A DNA stretch of 8,452 nt from an uncultured Prevotella sp. (lineage in GTDB: Bacteria; Bacteroidota; Bacteroidia; Bacteroidales; Bacteroidaceae). The notes under the pieces were generated by a model that was not told the origin of the DNA, did not search any database, and saw only the letters and a list, made by a program, of their open reading frames with translations. Made by a program: the position numbers and the translations under genes. Where the stretch lies: contig CAKQDG010000094.1 of NCBI GenBank assembly GCA_934219025.1, forward strand, positions 1-8,452. The letters run 5' to 3'. Below, piece after piece: positions 6,056 through 8,452 of the stretch. Position 1 is the first letter of the stretch; every line of letters starts with the position of its first letter.

Positions 6056-6366
6056 CGGGATTTCTCGCTCCCGACAGCCAACCGTATTTTTCCGCACGGA
6101 AAAGGACGGACGAAAAAGACAGAACAGCACGCGATGTAAACTACAAGAGTGCAAAACCACTGTCTGGAAGCTCCGCTTTGCAAAAATCACACGTTGTTCT
6201 GCCATGCAGAAAAGTGGTTTTGCCGGAGCAAAGCAATGCTTCATTCCCGACGAAGCATTGCTTCTCTCAATGCAGAGAGGGTGTTTTCTTAGCCTAAACG
6301 AGATAAACTGCTGACAGACAACGAATTAAACAAAACCGCCAAAATTGGCGTATTTTTGGCAGTTTG
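6056..6366. repeat. Cluster of inverted repeats in a non-coding stretch
   Basis: No convincing gene is seen between the element and azlC (6020-6594). The stretch holds several hairpins: CGGGA/TCCCG around 6056-6073; TTTTCCG/CGGAAAA (6088-6103); an 11-bp perfect pair GCAAAACCACT/AGTGGTTTTGC (6151-6161, 6213-6223); a 12-bp perfect stem AAGCAATGCTTC/GAAGCATTGCTT (6231-6242, 6252-6263); CTCTC/GAGAG (6264-6279); and CGCCAAAATTGGCG (6337-6350), which can instead pair as GCCAAAA/TTTTGGC (6338-6360) ahead of a T-rich stretch. No terminal repeats or target duplication were found, so it may be a decayed element or a structured RNA. From 6367 to 6594 I see nothing beyond a weak CCTGA/TCAGG hairpin (6528-6546). 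Confidence 0.5.
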
Positions 6367-6594
6367 ACTTTTCTTTTCAAAACAACGCAGTCTCGCGCCT
6401 TCACGGAGCCGCAATTTTAACATTTTAATGTAAACGCAAGTTAAATTCTGCACTATATCCCCAACAACAGCAAGAATAGGCAAACGGCACAATACGCCAT
6501 ATACCACGATTGTGTTATTTTCAGCTCCCTGACAAACATTTTCAGGCAACACATGAGCATATTCTGCAATTTGTAAGTAACTTCGCAGCCAGAA

Positions 6595-7290
6595 ATGGGA
6601 AAAAGAGCAACTGCCTTGCGACACGCATTCCGCACCTCGCTGCCTATAATGGCCGGATACGGATTCTTGGGACTGACCTACGGCATTTATATGCACGAGT
6701 TGGGCTTCAGCTTTGTATACCCCCTACTGCTCGCCATCACGGTATATGCCGGGAGCGCGGAGTTTCTGATAGGCAATATGCTGCTGGGCAGCTTCAGTCC
6801 GCTGCAGACCTTCATGATGGTGCTGATGGTAAACGCCCGCCACCTGTTCTACGGGCTCTCGATGCTCGACCGCTACAAGGGACTGGGATGGAAGAAATTC
6901 TTTCTCATCTTCGGCATGTCCGACGAAACATTCGCCCTGACCAGCACCGTCAGCATTCCCCGTGGCGTAGACCGCGGATGGTATCTGCTCGGCATCACCT
7001 GGCTCGACGAAACATATTGGGTAGTGGGGGCAACAGTGGGCGCACTGTGCGGAGAATGGATACCGTTCGATTTGAAGGGACTCGACTTTGTGCTCACCGC
7101 CATGTTCACCGCCATCTTTGCCGACAACTGGCTGCGCGAGGACACACACACCAGCTCCATAGCCGGACTCGCCATATCTGCGCTCTGCCTCGTTATCTTC
7201 GGGGCACAGAACTTCATACTGCCCGCCATGGCAATGATACTGCTGTTTCTCACCGTTGTCAAATCAAAGAAGAAAGGAGCCGCCGCATGA
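6595..7290 (+). CDS. azlC: AzlC-family branched-chain amino acid exporter, large subunit
   Basis: The 231-residue integral membrane protein matches the usual AzlC length and motifs: GYGFLGLTYGIYMHELGF (21-38), the YAGSAEFL segment (51-58), VNARHLFYGLSM (79-90), GMSDETFAL (107-115) and WLDETYWVVGATVGALCG (136-153). Hydrophobic stretches suggest about seven or eight membrane spans, ending in a basic tail KSKKK (223-227). AzlC works with the small subunit AzlD to export branched-chain amino acids and analogues; the exact substrate here is inferred from the family. Its stop codon overlaps the azlD start (ATGA), so the two are translationally coupled. The start at 6595 (MGKRATALRHAFRTSLPIM) fits family N-termini. 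No good promoter was found directly upstream. Confidence 0.92.
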   Translation: MGKRATALRHAFRTSLPIMAGYGFLGLTYGIYMHELGFSFVYPLLLAITVYAGSAEFLIGNMLLGSFSPLQTFMMVLMVNARHLFYGLSMLDRYKGLGWKKFFLIFGMSDETFALTSTVSIPRGVDRGWYLLGITWLDETYWVVGATVGALCGEWIPFDLKGLDFVLTAMFTAIFADNWLREDTHTSSIAGLAISALCLVIFGAQNFILPAMAMILLFLTVVKSKKKGAAA

Positions 7291-7601
7291 CACTCACCCA
7301 ACAGATAATGACTGTAGCCTGTGGCATACTTGCCACGATGCTCACACGCTTCGTGCCATTCCTCGTATTCCGTCCCGGCAAGCCCACGCCAAGAAGCATC
7401 AGCTATCTGGGCAAACTGCTGCCGGCATCCGTCTTCGCCCTGCTCGTGGTGTATTGTCTGCGCAGCGCATCTTCCTCGCCCGATGCCCTTGCACAGATTG
7501 CCGGCGTCATCGCAACACTGGCATTGCACGGATGGCGGCGCAACCTGATGTGGTCGATAGCGGCAGGAACGGCTTGCTACATGGTTCTCATAAGAATTTG
7601 A
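7287..7601 (+). CDS. azlD: AzlD-family branched-chain amino acid exporter, small subunit
   Basis: A 104-residue membrane protein whose ATG overlaps the azlC stop by 4 nt. It shows the AzlD pattern: a first hydrophobic segment (about 7-28), the basic linker RPGKPTPRSISYLGKLLPAS with its conserved LGKLLPA core (41-47), a second span (about 47-60), and a final pair around GVIATLALHGWRRNLMWSIAAGT. The same reading frame is open far upstream to 6510, but that is antisense-free shadow over azlC; the native start is 7287 by overlap and by family length. It forms the complex with AzlC needed for export. Confidence 0.9.
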   Translation: MTLTQQIMTVACGILATMLTRFVPFLVFRPGKPTPRSISYLGKLLPASVFALLVVYCLRSASSSPDALAQIAGVIATLALHGWRRNLMWSIAAGTACYMVLIRI

Positions 7602-7641
7602 AGAAAATCCCTTTATTCTTATGATTTCGATTTATTATCAC

Positions 7642-7649
7642 TATATTTG
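7642..7649 (+). promoter_or_regulatory. Putative -7 box for the TPR protein gene
   Basis: TATATTTG matches the Bacteroidota TAnnTTTG box exactly and lies 25 bp before the ATG at 7675. No TTTG is found at the proper distance upstream, so the -33 half is weak and the promoter is tentative. Confidence 0.4.
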
Positions 7650-7674
7650 CAACGTGAAATAAATACTTCCGTTA

Positions 7675-8452
7675 ATGCCAAGATATATACATCTGATAAT
7701 AATATTGATTTCATTCTTTGCCACCACATCAAAAGGAGCACAGGCATCCTACAGTCTGTCGGAATACGAGCGGTGGGCAAAGCTCTCCACCGATTCGCTG
7801 ATGAACCGCGGCAGGGAATATCTCGTCAGCGGCGACAAGCCAGACTCGGCACTCATCTGCTACACCATCGTTACGTCGAGATACAAGAGCGGAAAGGCTT
7901 CGCGGCAAGAGCTATACCAGTATGCCAAGGCTCTGAACAACATGGGATTTCTCTTTGCCGGGCATTATCTGGACTACGAGAAAGCATACTCGTATCTCAC
8001 GCAGTCGCTGAAACTGTCGCAGGATAATCGCTTCAGCGACAATTTGCCATACGTCTATCTCAACCTTGCCGCCGTTTACGAGAACCGCAAATCGGTTTTC
8101 GGCATCAGCGACCCTAAGCACGACGCACTGAAGAACATGCGTCTTGCCTTCAAGAGTGCAACGAAGGAGAAGGAGTGGACCGTGGCATACACCTGTTTCA
8201 CCAACCTGCTGAATATGGTGGCAGAAGACAATACACTGAACGGCATCCAGGAGGAGATAAGGATATTTAAGTCTATTTTCTCCAAACACCCCACCCCAAT
8301 GGGGAAGTTTGCCATGGCACTGCTCTTATATCAAAAGGCATATTGCAAGGGTGACTACGGAATAGCCCTGTATCAAGCCTTGCAGATGAAGACCTTGGCG
8401 GCGGATATTCCCGACATCGGTATGGAATGCGAGCTGAGCGCACGCTGGAAAA
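7675..8452 (+). CDS. Exported TPR-like protein, N-terminal part (runs off the window)
   Basis: An uninterrupted frame of 259 codons from ATG 7675 (MPRYIHLIIILISFF) to the window edge. The first 24 residues look like a signal peptide or N-terminal anchor ending near KGAQA. The rest is helical with TPR-like repeats: residues about 41-69 (SLMNRGREYLVSGDKPDSALICYTIV), 84-115 (AKALNNMGFLFAGHYLDYEKAYSYLTQSLKLS) and 127-165 (VYLNLAAVYENR then LKNMRLAFKSA), plus 213-245. In Bacteroidota such exported or periplasmic TPR domains often precede a transmembrane helix with a regulatory or histidine-kinase module, but the C-terminal part is not in view, so no function is assigned. It starts 73 nt after azlD; with a possible promoter of its own it need not belong to that operon. 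Confidence 0.82.
   Translation, partial: MPRYIHLIIILISFFATTSKGAQASYSLSEYERWAKLSTDSLMNRGREYLVSGDKPDSALICYTIVTSRYKSGKASRQELYQYAKALNNMGFLFAGHYLDYEKAYSYLTQSLKLSQDNRFSDNLPYVYLNLAAVYENRKSVFGISDPKHDALKNMRLAFKSATKEKEWTVAYTCFTNLLNMVAEDNTLNGIQEEIRIFKSIFSKHPTPMGKFAMALLLYQKAYCKGDYGIALYQALQMKTLAADIPDIGMECELSARWK

Noticed and set aside
6047..6424. Direct repeat TTTAACATT (6047-6055 and 6416-6424) as a target-site duplication of a second mobile element
   Set aside because: The sequences just inside the repeats are not inverted copies of each other, and an A/T-rich 9-mer can recur by chance.
6510..7286. Plus-strand frame that would extend azlD far upstream through azlC
   Set aside because: It overlaps azlC in another frame; AzlD has its normal length and start at 7287.

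Overview
The window looks like chromosomal DNA from a Bacteroidota member, most probably Prevotella or a close relative. Evidence: the promoters match the Bacteroides-type pattern (TTTG, 19-20 bp, TAnnTTTG) rather than a sigma70 -35/-10; starts lack clear Shine-Dalgarno sequences; and the gene content includes a BspA-type leucine-rich-repeat surface protein, AAA-ATPase-like/PDDEXK proteins and a TPR protein typical of the group. The genus is inference.

Layout. Positions 1-56 (minus) hold the first codons of a BlaI/MecI-family repressor. Its upstream region carries three copies of AACTAA-N5-TTAGTT, one lying between the putative -33 and -7 boxes, which suggests an autoregulated operator array. 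A perfect 29-bp GC-rich hairpin (241-306) follows. Positions 328-1893 and 3726-5291 (both minus) are two nearly identical AAA-ATPase-like/PDDEXK genes, colinear at a constant offset of 3398 bp. They are mosaics of identical DNA blocks (458 and 492 bp) and clearly divergent blocks. Between them, on the plus strand, is a secreted BspA-like LRR protein (2093-3655) with its own promoter and a bidirectional terminator (3691-3724) shared with the second ATPase copy.

Positions 5377-6594 have no credible protein gene. They contain a 586-bp element (5426-6011) with imperfect terminal inverted repeats, flanked by an 8-bp direct repeat ATTTATAA that looks like a target-site duplication. Its interior is almost entirely nested inverted repeats in three adjacent domains, two of them cloverleaf-like. 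I read it as a non-autonomous, MITE-like element with unusually elaborate secondary structure, and it is the main candidate for something undescribed here. A second, less organised cluster of hairpins follows at 6060-6366.

From 6595 the window returns to conventional genes: azlC and azlD (4-nt overlap; predicted branched-chain amino acid exporter), then the N-terminal part of an exported TPR-like protein running off the right edge.
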